A DNA stretch of 64,000 nucleotides from the NCBI RefSeq assembly GCF_020179605.1, contig NZ_JAINZO010000001.1:744001-808000 (forward strand), written 5' to 3'. The number at the start of each line of letters is the position of its first letter. Within the stretch, counting starts at the first letter, position 1. Shown here one piece after another: positions 41,647-51,239 of the stretch. Source of the stretch: Geomonas agri (GTDB lineage Bacteria; Desulfobacterota; Desulfuromonadia; Geobacterales; Geobacteraceae). Below the pieces are notes generated by a model that did no database searches, was not told the DNA's origin, and saw nothing but the letters and a program-made list of their open reading frames with translations. The position numbers were made by a program, and so were the translations under genes.

Positions 41647-42852
41647 ATGCGTATTAAACGAATTTTGCCTCCTGCTGCAGTACCAATAAAAATACGTGAA
41701 ATATTAATTGCAATAGTCCGAGTACTATTTGGCAAAAAAACTATAGAGAGTTTTGAATCTGAACTGAAAGAATATTATCAAGTGAGACACGTTTTCCTTC
41801 TGTCTTCTGGAAAAGCTGCTTTGACTGTCATTCTGTTAGCTTTGCGAGAGTTGATGCCGGAGCGTGATGAAGTACTGATCCCTGCATACACGTGTTACTC
41901 CGTGCCAGCTGCAGTTCAGAAAGCAGGGTTGAAGATCCGGGTATGTGACATTGACCCGCTTACTTTTGATTTCGACTGGACTCGGGTTGAAGAAGCTTTT
42001 GAGAGCCAGCGGCTTCTCTGTGCGGTTTCCATTCACCTTTTTGGGCTGCCTGCTGATGTCGAACGCCTTAAGAAAAAGGCCGCGCAGTGCGGAGTTGTCA
42101 TCATCGAGGATGCTGCCCAAGCGATGGGGGGGGAGGTCGGCGGGAAGAAAATCGGCACCCTTGGCGACGTCGCCCTTTTTAGCCTTGGGCGCGGCAAGGC
42201 CCTCTCCACCGTTTCCGGTGGGATCATCCTGACAGGAAACGGGCGCCTGGGTGACGCGGTGGCGCGGGTGGTCCGGGAGTTGCCGCGCGAAGGGTGGACC
42301 GATTTTCTGGCGACCTTCTGCTACGCGCTCGCGCTCTCCCTGCTGGTTCGCCCCTGTCTCTTCTGGCTGCCCAGGGCGCTTCCCTTTCTGAGGCTGGGGG
42401 AGACCGTGTTCGACCCCGGCTTCGCGATTAAGCGGCTGGGCCCTTTCCAGGCGGGGCTCGCCCAGGGATGGCAGGAGAAGCTCGTTTGGCTGCGCGGGGC
42501 GCGCCTTAAACATGCCGCATACCTGGAGGGGGCGGGGGTGCCGGCGCCGGCAGCGCTCAAGGGGGCGCTGCCCAACCTGATCAGGTTCCCGGTGCTCGTC
42601 GATGGGGCAAGGAGGCAACGCTTGATCGAGAAAAGCGAGGAGAAGGGGCTGGGGGTGGCGTCGGTCTACCCCGAGGCGGTGATCGGGATTTCCGAACTTA
42701 AGGGGGCGCTTGCGGGAGGTCCGGCCCCCAAGGCCGAGCAGGTGGCGCAAAGCCTCGTCTCGTTCCCCGTGCACCCCTACGTGACGGAGCAGGACCTTGA
42801 GCGCCTCGCGGAGCTGTTCCGGTCATCGGGTGCAGACGGGGGCGGCAGGTGA
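41647..42852 (+). CDS. DegT/DnrJ/EryC1/StrS-type sugar aminotransferase (PLP)
   Basis: The 401-residue product has the fold of PLP-dependent sugar aminotransferases. The motifs LLSSGKAALTVILLAL, EVLIPAYTCYSVPAAVQKAG, IIEDAAQAMGGEVGGK (PLP-binding Asp/Gln) and SLGRGKALSTVSGG with the Schiff-base Lys are clear. It would add an amino group to a nucleotide-linked keto-sugar. The 5' third is AT-rich like the preceding gene and the remainder is G+C-rich, so the gene seems to be a mosaic. The C-terminus carries typical VSFPVHPYVTEQDLERL. Confidence 0.88.
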   Translation: MRIKRILPPAAVPIKIREILIAIVRVLFGKKTIESFESELKEYYQVRHVFLLSSGKAALTVILLALRELMPERDEVLIPAYTCYSVPAAVQKAGLKIRVCDIDPLTFDFDWTRVEEAFESQRLLCAVSIHLFGLPADVERLKKKAAQCGVVIIEDAAQAMGGEVGGKKIGTLGDVALFSLGRGKALSTVSGGIILTGNGRLGDAVARVVRELPREGWTDFLATFCYALALSLLVRPCLFWLPRALPFLRLGETVFDPGFAIKRLGPFQAGLAQGWQEKLVWLRGARLKHAAYLEGAGVPAPAALKGALPNLIRFPVLVDGARRQRLIEKSEEKGLGVASVYPEAVIGISELKGALAGGPAPKAEQVAQSLVSFPVHPYVTEQDLERLAELFRSSGADGGGR

Positions 42853-42874
42853 GACTTACCGGGAGAAGGTGGTG

Positions 42875-43705
42875 ATGGCACTAGTGCGCAACGACAAGAT
42901 CAAGCTGGCTCTTTTGCTCGGCCTGTGGTTCCTCGTCTTCTATCCCATCGTGCCCGAGATGGTCAAGGACTGGTCCGACCATTCCGACAACAACCACGGT
43001 TTCCTGGTGCCGCTCATCGCCATCTACCTCATCTGGCAGAAAAAGGCCGAGCTTTCACCCGCAGAAATCGACTCCTCGAGGTGGGGTGCCGTGGTCCTCG
43101 TGGCCGGCCTGGCCTTATTCCTGCTGAGCTTTGCGGGCGGCGTCGCCTTCCCGGCGCGGGTCGCCATGGTGATCTCGCTTTTCGGCCTTCTCTGGTACTG
43201 CACTGGGAGCGCGTGGATCAGGCTTCTGGCCTTTCCCGTGCTGTTCCTGCTCTTCATGATCCCGGTGCCGATCTCCGTGATTGGCCTTGTTTCCATGCCT
43301 TTGCAGCTCATGGCCACTAAGCTGTCCGCGAAGATCATCGAGTACTGCTCCATCCCGGTGTACCGGGAGGGGAACATGCTCTACTTCGTCGGCACCCAGC
43401 TTGAGGTTGCCGAGGCTTGCAGCGGGGTGCGCTCCATCATGTCCCTCACCATGCTGGGGGCCATCTTCGCCTACATGTCGCAGGCGTCGTGGGGGCGGCG
43501 CGTCGTCCTTGTGCTGGCCGCGGTACCCATCGCCATGACCGCCAACATCATCAGGATCACTGGTACCGGCATCCTGGCCAACTTCTTCGGTGACCGGGTT
43601 GCCCGCGGCTTTCTGCACGAGTTCTCCGGGATCATGGTCTTCGTCTTCGGCCTTGCCGTTCTCGGGGGGCTTTATTCGCTTTTGAACAGGAAAAAGGTGG
43701 CATGA
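42875..43705 (+). CDS. xrtA: Exosortase (XrtA type)
   Basis: This is a 276-residue membrane transpeptidase-like protein with about eight membrane segments. The catalytic residues of the exosortase family are visible: Cys182 in EACSGVRSIMSL, Arg227 in ANIIRITGTG and His248 in FLHEFSG. It should recognise PEP-CTERM tails such as those at 22406 and 21645. In many XrtA clusters the EpsI domain is fused to it; here it is a separate gene overlapping by 4 bp. The ATG after GGGAGAAGGTGGTG is used; the frame is open 26 codons further but overlaps the aminotransferase. Confidence 0.93.
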   Translation: MALVRNDKIKLALLLGLWFLVFYPIVPEMVKDWSDHSDNNHGFLVPLIAIYLIWQKKAELSPAEIDSSRWGAVVLVAGLALFLLSFAGGVAFPARVAMVISLFGLLWYCTGSAWIRLLAFPVLFLLFMIPVPISVIGLVSMPLQLMATKLSAKIIEYCSIPVYREGNMLYFVGTQLEVAEACSGVRSIMSLTMLGAIFAYMSQASWGRRVVLVLAAVPIAMTANIIRITGTGILANFFGDRVARGFLHEFSGIMVFVFGLAVLGGLYSLLNRKKVA

Positions 43706-44352
43706 TGCGCAACGCCAGCTTCATAACCGCACTGGTCCTGCTGGTTCTGACCGGAGCCGTCAGCAGCCTGCTGGCCTACCGTTCCGTTCCGATCGTGGTT
43801 GCCACCAACCTGGAGAAGCTCCCCATGGAGATCGACGGCTACCATGCCATCGAGGACACCTTCCCCGAGTCGGTCTACAAGGAGCTGAACGCGGACAAGC
43901 ACCTCTACCGTCACTACTGGGACGCCGATGGCAGCGTCATCGACCTCTATATCGGCTACTACGGGACAGCCAAAGGGGGGCGGACCGGGCACAACCCCTA
44001 CGCCTGCCTGCCCGGCGCGGGCATCGCGATCGTGGAGGCGAAGGACGCCTTCCTGCCGGCGAAGGGAGGAGCCGGGCGTGTGAAGGTCAATTACATTCTC
44101 GCGCGCAACGAGTACAACATCATGATGCTGCACTGGTACCAGACCGCTGGCAGTAAGGTGATGTCCTCTGGCCTTAAGCAGAACGTCGAGCGCTTTGTTG
44201 GCAGGGTGATCAACAACCGGAACGACGGGGCCTTTGTCAGGGTGAGTTCGACGGTTTCTGACAAGGATTTCCCGGGGGGGAAGCAGAAACTTGAGAGGTT
44301 TGCCGCTAAGGTTCTCGATCTCTTACCTCAGTACTGGCCGATAGAACGCTAA
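43702..44352 (+). CDS. epsI: Exosortase-associated protein EpsI
   Basis: The 216-residue protein has an N-terminal membrane anchor (FITALVLLVLTGAVSSLLAY) and a periplasmic domain. That domain carries LEKLPMEIDGYHAIE, YIGYYGTAKGGRTGHNPYAC and WYQTAGSKV, matching EpsI (TIGR02914). EpsI domains accompany exosortase A and are thought to take part in exopolysaccharide assembly or the sorting reaction. The ATGATG start overlaps the exosortase stop. Confidence 0.9.
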   Translation: MMRNASFITALVLLVLTGAVSSLLAYRSVPIVVATNLEKLPMEIDGYHAIEDTFPESVYKELNADKHLYRHYWDADGSVIDLYIGYYGTAKGGRTGHNPYACLPGAGIAIVEAKDAFLPAKGGAGRVKVNYILARNEYNIMMLHWYQTAGSKVMSSGLKQNVERFVGRVINNRNDGAFVRVSSTVSDKDFPGGKQKLERFAAKVLDLLPQYWPIER

Positions 44353-44362
44353 GGAGCCGTTC

Positions 44363-46159
44363 ATGTTTAACATAGCAGCAAAGATACACGCCCTCTTGAC
44401 CAAGGAGGAGCGCAGGAGATTTATCTTTCTGGTCCTCTTCATGATCGTAATGGGACTGATCGACGTCGCCGGAATAGCCTCGATCATGCCGTTCATGGCC
44501 GTGGTGGCCAACCCTAAGGTGATTGAGACCAACGTCTACCTTTCCTGGGCCTATCATGGCTTCGGTTTCACCTCGACTACCCGATTTCTCATCAGTCTCG
44601 GCTTCGTGGTCTTCTTCACCCTCTTGGCCAGCAACGCAATGAAGGCTTTCGTGCTGTACTTCGAACTGAACTTCGTTCACCTACGTCTGTACAGTCTTTC
44701 CCGCCGACTGCTCGAAAGTTACCTCAATCAGCCGTATGTGTATTTCCTTGGGCAGAATACAGCAGTGCTGAGCAAGAACATACTGCAGGAGGTCTCCAAG
44801 TTCTGCCATGAGGTCCTGAGGCCCTGTACCCAGATCTTCTCAAGGGCGGTGGCAGCAACCTTCATCATCTGCCTTTTGCTTGCGGTCGATCCGGTGCTGG
44901 CCCTCACCATCGTCTCCGTACTGGGGGGCGCCTACTCGGTCATCTACGTGATCATCCAGCGAAAGCTTGCCCGGATAGGGGCAGAGCGGTTCAGGGCGAA
45001 TGAGGAGCGTTCTAAAATCGCCAGTGAGGCTTTTGGCGGCATCAAGGATGTCAAGATGCTTCACTGCGACGGGTTTTTTCTGGACCGCTTCTCCCTGCAA
45101 GCCCTTAAGGCTGAGACGAAGATGGTGGGCTACGGTTTGATGTCGCAGCTTCCCAGCTACATCATGGAGGTAACGGCTTTCGGCGGCATTCTCATCATTG
45201 TCTTATATTTCCTCTTTGTCAGGGACTTCGAAAGCACCTTGCCAGTGATAGCGCTCTATGCCTTCGCCGGTGTGCGGCTTATGCCGGCTCTGCAGGGGAT
45301 TTTTTCAGCGCTTACTATCCTGCGCTTCAACCTGCCGATCGTGGACAGTCTGCATCGGGACCTAACAGCCACGCCTGTAGTTCCGATCGGCCCAAAGGGG
45401 GCCATTTCCGCCATGAAGTTTGAAAAGGCGATAACCTTGTCCTCTATAGTTTTCAGCTATCCCGGTGCTGGGATGCCCGTGATAAAAGGACTCGACCTAA
45501 CCATAGAAAAGAATGCTTCCATTGGTCTCGTCGGGGGGACTGGTTCGGGCAAGACAACGCTGGTGGATGTTATCCTCGGTCTGCTCCTCCCTGCATCTGG
45601 TTCCCTCTTGGTCGATGGGGTGGCCGTAACTCCTGACAACGTTGAAAAATGGCACAGGAACTTAGGTTACGTTCCGCAGCACATCTACCTCTGTGACGAC
45701 ACTGTTGCAGCAAACATCGCTTTTGGCGTGCCACCCGATAAGATTGCCGTAGATGCGGTACAGCGAGCGGCTATGATCGCCAACTTGCACGACTTCGTCG
45801 TCAACGAACTCCCGCTAGGATACGAAACCGTGGTTGGTGAGAGGGGGGTTCGTCTGAGTGGAGGTCAGCGGCAGCGTATCGGGATAGCCCGTGCCCTCTA
45901 TCAGGACCCCGAGGTCCTGATCATGGACGAAGCCACTAGTGCACTTGATGGCGCCACTGAAAACGCTGTTATGCAGGGGCTGCACAATCTTCTGGGAAAG
46001 AAGACCATAGTGACCATAGCCCATCGATTCACGACTTTGAAAGAGTGTGATGTGATCTACGTCATTGACAAAGGCCGGATCGTTGAGCAGGGAACATACG
46101 CGCAACTGTCTTCTTTCTCTCAGAGGTTTCAGGCTATGGCTAGGTCAGTTAAAAACTAA
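44363..46159 (+). CDS. ABC transporter, fused permease-ATPase (PglK/MsbA-like flippase)
   Basis: The 598-residue half-transporter has six membrane helices in the first 330 residues and a C-terminal nucleotide-binding domain. The domain shows Walker A GGTGSGKTTLVDVI, the Q-loop LGYVPQHIY, signature LSGGQRQRIGIARALY and Walker B VLIMDEATSALD. It should flip a lipid-linked oligosaccharide or similar glycolipid across the inner membrane as a dimer. Its position between EpsI and the glycosyltransferase cassette fits. Codon use is intermediate between the core and the cassette. Confidence 0.9.
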   Translation: MFNIAAKIHALLTKEERRRFIFLVLFMIVMGLIDVAGIASIMPFMAVVANPKVIETNVYLSWAYHGFGFTSTTRFLISLGFVVFFTLLASNAMKAFVLYFELNFVHLRLYSLSRRLLESYLNQPYVYFLGQNTAVLSKNILQEVSKFCHEVLRPCTQIFSRAVAATFIICLLLAVDPVLALTIVSVLGGAYSVIYVIIQRKLARIGAERFRANEERSKIASEAFGGIKDVKMLHCDGFFLDRFSLQALKAETKMVGYGLMSQLPSYIMEVTAFGGILIIVLYFLFVRDFESTLPVIALYAFAGVRLMPALQGIFSALTILRFNLPIVDSLHRDLTATPVVPIGPKGAISAMKFEKAITLSSIVFSYPGAGMPVIKGLDLTIEKNASIGLVGGTGSGKTTLVDVILGLLLPASGSLLVDGVAVTPDNVEKWHRNLGYVPQHIYLCDDTVAANIAFGVPPDKIAVDAVQRAAMIANLHDFVVNELPLGYETVVGERGVRLSGGQRQRIGIARALYQDPEVLIMDEATSALDGATENAVMQGLHNLLGKKTIVTIAHRFTTLKECDVIYVIDKGRIVEQGTYAQLSSFSQRFQAMARSVKN

Positions 46160-46412
46160 TTAGAGCATTGTGGGGTAGTTAAGAAATGTCCTAACATGCG
46201 CATCTTGTATTCCCAAGTGGTTTAGATTTATAGAGTGATAATTTTACTTATGTATGCCGTGGAAATTTAGTGCAAACAAAGGATTACATTATCATAGTTA
46301 TAGATATTTTGTAGACAAATTAAATTATCTATGAGCTGCTTGAAGTAAACAGTTGACATTGTTTCAAGTAATTATTTTACTCGACAAATTTTGATATCAA
46401 AGGTTCAAAGTA
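46160..46412 (+). other. AT-rich gap upstream of the glycosyltransferase cassette
   Basis: This 253-bp stretch contains no gene. A TTGACA hexamer (46353-46358) with TTTACT 17 bp later is a weak promoter candidate about 30 bp before the next start codon. The base composition is the lowest in G+C of any intergenic stretch here. This suggests that the cassette entered with its own leader. Confidence 0.4.
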
Positions 46413-47633
46413 ATGTTAATTTATATTTTTGCTGAACATTATCCGAATCCATATAAACCTCAATTTGACACTGAGTTTGCATTTTTATTGCGGCAGGGGC
46501 ACGATATTAAGATATTTGTGACTGGCTCTTATATGAGCACAATACACCCACGAGTTCGGGAATATAAATTAGATGAGAAAATTTTGTTATTTCCTACTAC
46601 GTTGAAGACCCTTCCAAAGTTTTCGAAACTCCTTGTTAAGGTTGTTTTGACTGCACCGAAAAGAAGTTTAAAGCGGGCTATATCTGTTTGGAAACCAAAG
46701 GATTCTGTGAAGTCCAATATGCTCAGGACAGCTCGAGCCATGCTTCTCCCTGGGCGCCATCCCCAGTTATGCTACATTCATAACATAGTAACGGCTGAAT
46801 ATGTTGATTTCCTGCGTAACGTTTATCCTGATGCCCGTCATGCAATGTACTTTCATGGTGGAGAGGTTGGTGGGGTGCGACGCGTAACCCGTGACGTAGA
46901 ACTTTTCGGAGCCATGGACGTTGTCTTTACTAACACCCACTTCAGTATGGGGCAAGCCGTAGATCGGGGATGCCCTCCTGAGCGGGTTGTCCCGCTTCCG
47001 GTCGGCTTTGACATTTCGGATTATCCGGCACAAAGAGATAAGAAGTATCGACCGGAAGGAATTCTGCGGTTGATTTCTATCGGCCGCCTGAGCCACGAAA
47101 AAGGGATCATCTTTGCCCTAGAGGGAGTGGCCCTTCTTATCAACGAGGGACAAAAAAACATCAGGTATACCATCGTGGGGCGGGGACTTGAGGAGAGGAT
47201 GCTCAAGGAGTACGTGAAAGCAAACTCCCTGGAAGATTACGTTACTTTCTCAGGAGAAAAGGACAAGGCCGGTGTTGTGAACCTGTTGAGTGAATCGGAT
47301 GTGTTGCTTCTCCCCAGTGTGATGACGGATACTTGGGCAGAGACACAAGCTGCAGTTGTACAAGAGGCGATGTTCATGGAAGTAATCGTTGTGGGTACTA
47401 GAGCAGGAGGCGTCCCGGAATCCACTGCAGATGTCATGAAAGAATTCTCGGTGCCCGTGGGTAATGCTGATGCAATAGCCTCTGCCATAAAAATTATACT
47501 TGCGCTTCCAGAAGAGAAGATCCGTAGCATCTGCAAAGAGGCACGCGAATTTGCTGTCAAGAAGTTCGATATTAATCATATCGGCGTTATTTTTCTTGAG
47601 AAGTCAATGTCAAAACAGCGAACAGTGGAGTAG
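46413..47633 (+). CDS. Glycosyltransferase, GT4-like (first of the cassette)
   Basis: The 406-residue product has a GT-B fold. The N-terminal domain begins MLIYIFAEHYPNPYKPQFDT; the C-terminal domain has LRLISIGRLSHEKGIIFALE and VQEAMFMEVIVVGTRAGGVP with PE in the expected E-x7-E region. It resembles colanic-acid-type GT4 enzymes (WcaL-like), though the sugar specificity is unknown. The start codon has GGTTC/AAAG but only a weak ribosome-binding site. Codon use is AT-richer than the XrtA core. Confidence 0.82.
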   Translation: MLIYIFAEHYPNPYKPQFDTEFAFLLRQGHDIKIFVTGSYMSTIHPRVREYKLDEKILLFPTTLKTLPKFSKLLVKVVLTAPKRSLKRAISVWKPKDSVKSNMLRTARAMLLPGRHPQLCYIHNIVTAEYVDFLRNVYPDARHAMYFHGGEVGGVRRVTRDVELFGAMDVVFTNTHFSMGQAVDRGCPPERVVPLPVGFDISDYPAQRDKKYRPEGILRLISIGRLSHEKGIIFALEGVALLINEGQKNIRYTIVGRGLEERMLKEYVKANSLEDYVTFSGEKDKAGVVNLLSESDVLLLPSVMTDTWAETQAAVVQEAMFMEVIVVGTRAGGVPESTADVMKEFSVPVGNADAIASAIKIILALPEEKIRSICKEAREFAVKKFDINHIGVIFLEKSMSKQRTVE

Positions 47634-47641
47634 TAGGCTTG

Positions 47642-48832
47642 ATGAATCCGATTCCTAAATCAAACATACTGCTTGTCGCCAATTACAAATCAGATGTCGG
47701 CTTTGCTTGGTGGCTGATGGAGAATTTCTGGGCCCAGATTGCTGATTCCTTTTCTGATGTAGCTTCTACGATACTCCTCTATCCTGAGATCGACATTGTT
47801 CCTGATGTAATAAAAAATGCTCCAATTAAATTGATGCAACATGATTTTTCCGACCGCAGTTTCAGTTCGATACGGTCTTTGGTGCGAATTATAAAGGACA
47901 ATTCCATTGATTTTGTATATTTGACAGATAAGAAATATCTCGATTGGGTATATCTTTTGCTGCGGATATATGGAGTACATGTAATTGTTAATCATGACCA
48001 TCTTCCTGGCGAACGAACAAAGGTTGGCTTGGTAAAGAAGTTGGCTAAAAAAGCCATTCACGTTTTAGGTTTATTTTCTTGTGATTGGTATATAGGTGTT
48101 TCCCGATTCGTCATGAATAGAATGATGGAAACTGCCTGCGTTCCCGCCAGTAAATGTACCTACATTCATAACGGTATAAGGTTATTTGATGATTCTAAAA
48201 CATCTTATGCTTATGAGTGTTTCGGAATTGACAAAAGGGCTAAAATAATAGTTTCCACCGGTAGGGCTACCTACTACAAAGGCATCGATTTTCTGATCAA
48301 GTGTGCAAAACGGCTTAAAGAAGAACCTGGGACGGAGGAATTTTTTTTCCTCCATATCGGGGATGGACCGGATCTCGAGAAATTCAAACTGCTTGCGCTG
48401 GAGATGGAGGTTGCCGATCGTTTCCTCTTCGCCGGTTTTCGCACCGATATAACAAAGATATTGCCCTCGTGCGAAATAGGGATTCAGGCTTCCCTGGGAG
48501 AGGCTTTTTCTCTGTCAATCCTTGAGTACATGTGCGCAGGACTTGTCACGATCGTCCCGGATAACTGCGGCAACTCTGAAGCGGTGAAGGATGGCGAGAA
48601 CGGTTTTCTTTTTGTACCAGGGGACATTGACTCAGCTGTCGAGAAGATTTTCAGAGCAATCACTGATAATGAGCTTGCAACAGCCTTAAAGAAGGCGGCA
48701 AGGGCAACTGTTGAGCGTCATTTCAATCTCGAGATTTGCAACAAATCTCTGATCGCGAATCTCCGGCGAGTGTGGGGTGCGCATTTACCATCATTACCGG
48801 AAGGCAGTGGCGTAGATGTAGAACGGACCTAA
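47642..48832 (+). CDS. Glycosyltransferase, GT4-like (second of the cassette)
   Basis: The 396-residue product has the motifs KIIVSTGRATYYKGIDFLIK and EAFSLSILEYMCAGLVTIVPDN of GT4 donors. The ATG is preceded by TTG in frame; the ATG is chosen. It follows the previous gene by 8 bp. The acceptor and donor sugars are unknown. Composition is AT-rich at the 5' half and more balanced at the 3' half. Confidence 0.82.
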   Translation: MNPIPKSNILLVANYKSDVGFAWWLMENFWAQIADSFSDVASTILLYPEIDIVPDVIKNAPIKLMQHDFSDRSFSSIRSLVRIIKDNSIDFVYLTDKKYLDWVYLLLRIYGVHVIVNHDHLPGERTKVGLVKKLAKKAIHVLGLFSCDWYIGVSRFVMNRMMETACVPASKCTYIHNGIRLFDDSKTSYAYECFGIDKRAKIIVSTGRATYYKGIDFLIKCAKRLKEEPGTEEFFFLHIGDGPDLEKFKLLALEMEVADRFLFAGFRTDITKILPSCEIGIQASLGEAFSLSILEYMCAGLVTIVPDNCGNSEAVKDGENGFLFVPGDIDSAVEKIFRAITDNELATALKKAARATVERHFNLEICNKSLIANLRRVWGAHLPSLPEGSGVDVERT

Positions 48833-48836
48833 ACAG

Positions 48837-50030
48837 ATGAATGTCCTAGTTACTGATGGAGAAAACAGATCATCTCTTGCCGTCACCCGCTCCCTTGGCA
48901 GGGCTGGTTGTGCTGTTTTCGTGTCCGCCGCCCGACACAACACTATTTCTTCTTGTTCGAGGTTCTGTCGCAAAGCGTTCTGTGTCCCTGATCCCATATC
49001 AGCACCAGCTGAGTACGTTAAAGCCATCCTCCAATTGGTTAAAACAGAATACATAGACGTGCTCATTCCCATGACTGAGCAGTCTATTTACTGTCTGAAC
49101 GATCATAGACGCGCGTTCCCTGAGAAGATGACATTAGCCTGCACTTCATCGGATCAAATGAAGTTGATCTCCAACAAGAAGAATCTCTTTGAACTAGCCT
49201 CGTCATTACAAGTTCCGATACCTGAAACCATTCATGTGGATTCTGCGGAAAGTTTCTTTGAGCAGGAACCTCATATCGAACAGTTCCCGGTGGTAGTGAA
49301 GCCAGCATACTCAAAACTGTACAGCGATAACAAGATCATTTCCTCAGGCGTCATGTATGCTTCTAATTTTCCTGAATTGAGGCAGTTGTATAAGACAAAG
49401 GAGATTCTGCATCATCCATCCTTAATTCAGGAAATGATTCCGGGGGAGGGAACCGGGCTTTTCACACTCTTTGATTCAGACCGACACTTAGCCCTTTTTT
49501 CGCACCGACGTCTTTTGGAAAAACCTCCATCCGGTGGCGTGAGCGTTCTCAGCGAGAGCGTAAAGTTGGATGAGAACATGGTGTTATATGCTCAAAAGCT
49601 ATTGGGAGCCGTTGGCTGGAGGGGCGTTGCCATGGTCGAATTCAAAAGGGATAGTCGGGATGGCATTCCGAAACTTATGGAGATAAATGGCCGGTTCTGG
49701 GGATCACTTCAACTGGCGGTATCCTGCGGTGTCGACTTCCCGGCTCTTTGTTTGGACTACTATCTTGGGAAGAAGCCTCTGGAAACGGTGGCCCATTACG
49801 CTATCGGTCGCAAGTTGCGATGGTTCTTGGGGATGCTGGATCACGTGCTTATTCGTATTAAGAGGCACGATAGCATTGTTAATATACCTCCAGGAACTCT
49901 AGCCTTGAACGAAGTCATTGCCCAATTGCTGTTTGTGGGAGAAAATACCTATTCTGATGTATTTGACAAAAGAGACCTCGGGCCATTTTTTAATGAGCTG
50001 AAGTGCTATTTCGCCGACTTTGCCCGCTGA
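48837..50030 (+). CDS. ATP-grasp ligase (carboxylate-amine ligase type)
   Basis: The 397-residue product has an ATP-grasp fold: the pre-grasp domain opens MNVLVTDGENRSSLAVTRSL. The ATP-binding strand is FPVVVKPAYSKLYSDNKI and the metal-binding block is VAMVEFKRDSRDGIPKLMEINGRF, with the Glu and Asn ligands. Such enzymes form amide bonds between a carboxylate and an amine, for example amino-acid decoration of a glycan or small molecule. The gene is 4 bp after the previous one. The substrate cannot be told from sequence. Confidence 0.85.
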   Translation: MNVLVTDGENRSSLAVTRSLGRAGCAVFVSAARHNTISSCSRFCRKAFCVPDPISAPAEYVKAILQLVKTEYIDVLIPMTEQSIYCLNDHRRAFPEKMTLACTSSDQMKLISNKKNLFELASSLQVPIPETIHVDSAESFFEQEPHIEQFPVVVKPAYSKLYSDNKIISSGVMYASNFPELRQLYKTKEILHHPSLIQEMIPGEGTGLFTLFDSDRHLALFSHRRLLEKPPSGGVSVLSESVKLDENMVLYAQKLLGAVGWRGVAMVEFKRDSRDGIPKLMEINGRFWGSLQLAVSCGVDFPALCLDYYLGKKPLETVAHYAIGRKLRWFLGMLDHVLIRIKRHDSIVNIPPGTLALNEVIAQLLFVGENTYSDVFDKRDLGPFFNELKCYFADFAR

Positions 50031-50068
50031 CTTTCTGGATGACTAAAGAGATATACAATGGGAATTAG

Positions 50069-51235
50069 ATGATTAACGTTCTTCACTTGACCAACTCCCT
50101 GAATTATGGTGGCCTCGAGCGCGTTGTAATCGATATTTGTCGGCACCTCGACAAGTCTCAGTTCAGGCCTATGGTAGCCTGTATCAGGTGGAAGGGGCCG
50201 CAAGCGGAACTACTTGCCGATCAGGGCATTCCCGTGGTGGTGTTGAAAAATAGATCTTCTTTCATGCCAAAGCACTCTACTTTCCTTGAATTAAAAAAAG
50301 TAATCAAGGAAAACCACATTGATATCATTCATAGTCATAATACTGGGCCGCTTCTTGACGCCATAGCGGCACGGTTTGTCTCTATTTCTTTTCCAAAAAT
50401 CGTGCACACAGATCACAATAGAGTGAAATGGCCCGATAAATCCAAATATATGTTTTTTGAGCGCATCGCCTCGAGAGTCGTTTCCTCGTTTGTTGCTGTT
50501 TCCGAGGATGCCAAAAACAATCTTGTCTTTTTTGAGAAAATTCCTGCAGACGTTATAAAGGTTGTAGACAACGGTATTTCTGTCGAGGCCTTCCAGCAGT
50601 TTATTGGAACTGCTGATGTCACGAAGCGTGAACTCGACCTTCAAAGATTTAAGTATGTAATAGGGGGGTGTGCGGTACTTAGAAAGCAAAAAGGCATCAC
50701 CTACCTGCTTCAGGCGATGCCCGAGATCATAAAGGAGGTACCAAGTGTTTGCTGCGTAATCGGTGGGCATGGCACCGAGCGTGAGGCTCTTGAGGCTCTG
50801 GTTTCAGAACTAGGAATAGAGGAACATGTTCGTTTCATAGGTCCTCGTGACGACGTTGAGAAGATTTTGCCGATCTATGATGTTTTTGTCCTGCCCTCTG
50901 AATCAGAAGGTCTCCCTCTTTCACTTTTGGAGGCAATGGCGGCAAAGAGATGTATCGTGGCAACCTCTGTAGGTGCTGTTCCTAAGGCCCTTGAAGATGG
51001 CAGATGTGGGATTCTCGTGCCACCTAAAGATTCTGAAGCAATATCTGCCGCTGTTGTTCATTTGCTGAAGTCGCCCGAAGACAGAAATAGGTTTTCCTTC
51101 AAAGCGTTTCGATGCGTCAATGAGAACTACAGCGCCTCAGCAATGGCAATGGCTTATGCAGAAATTTATAAGCGGTCACTTGGAGCAAACCTCTACGGCG
51201 GCTTTCCGTGCGGGAGAGGAAAAGTCGAAAGGTAA
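50069..51235 (+). CDS. Glycosyltransferase, GT4-like (PEP-CTERM-associated style)
   Basis: The 388-residue product opens VLHLTNSLNYGGLERVVIDI and has HSHNTGPLLDAIAARF. The C-terminal donor domain shows YVIGGCAVLRKQKGITYLLQ and SESEGLPLSLLEAMAAKRCI. The N-terminus resembles transferases often linked to exosortase clusters, but this is a loose resemblance. It sits 38 bp after the ATP-grasp gene and 4 bp before the O-antigen ligase start. The donor is unknown. Confidence 0.84.
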   Translation: MINVLHLTNSLNYGGLERVVIDICRHLDKSQFRPMVACIRWKGPQAELLADQGIPVVVLKNRSSFMPKHSTFLELKKVIKENHIDIIHSHNTGPLLDAIAARFVSISFPKIVHTDHNRVKWPDKSKYMFFERIASRVVSSFVAVSEDAKNNLVFFEKIPADVIKVVDNGISVEAFQQFIGTADVTKRELDLQRFKYVIGGCAVLRKQKGITYLLQAMPEIIKEVPSVCCVIGGHGTEREALEALVSELGIEEHVRFIGPRDDVEKILPIYDVFVLPSESEGLPLSLLEAMAAKRCIVATSVGAVPKALEDGRCGILVPPKDSEAISAAVVHLLKSPEDRNRFSFKAFRCVNENYSASAMAMAYAEIYKRSLGANLYGGFPCGRGKVER

Positions 51236-51239
51236 AGCT

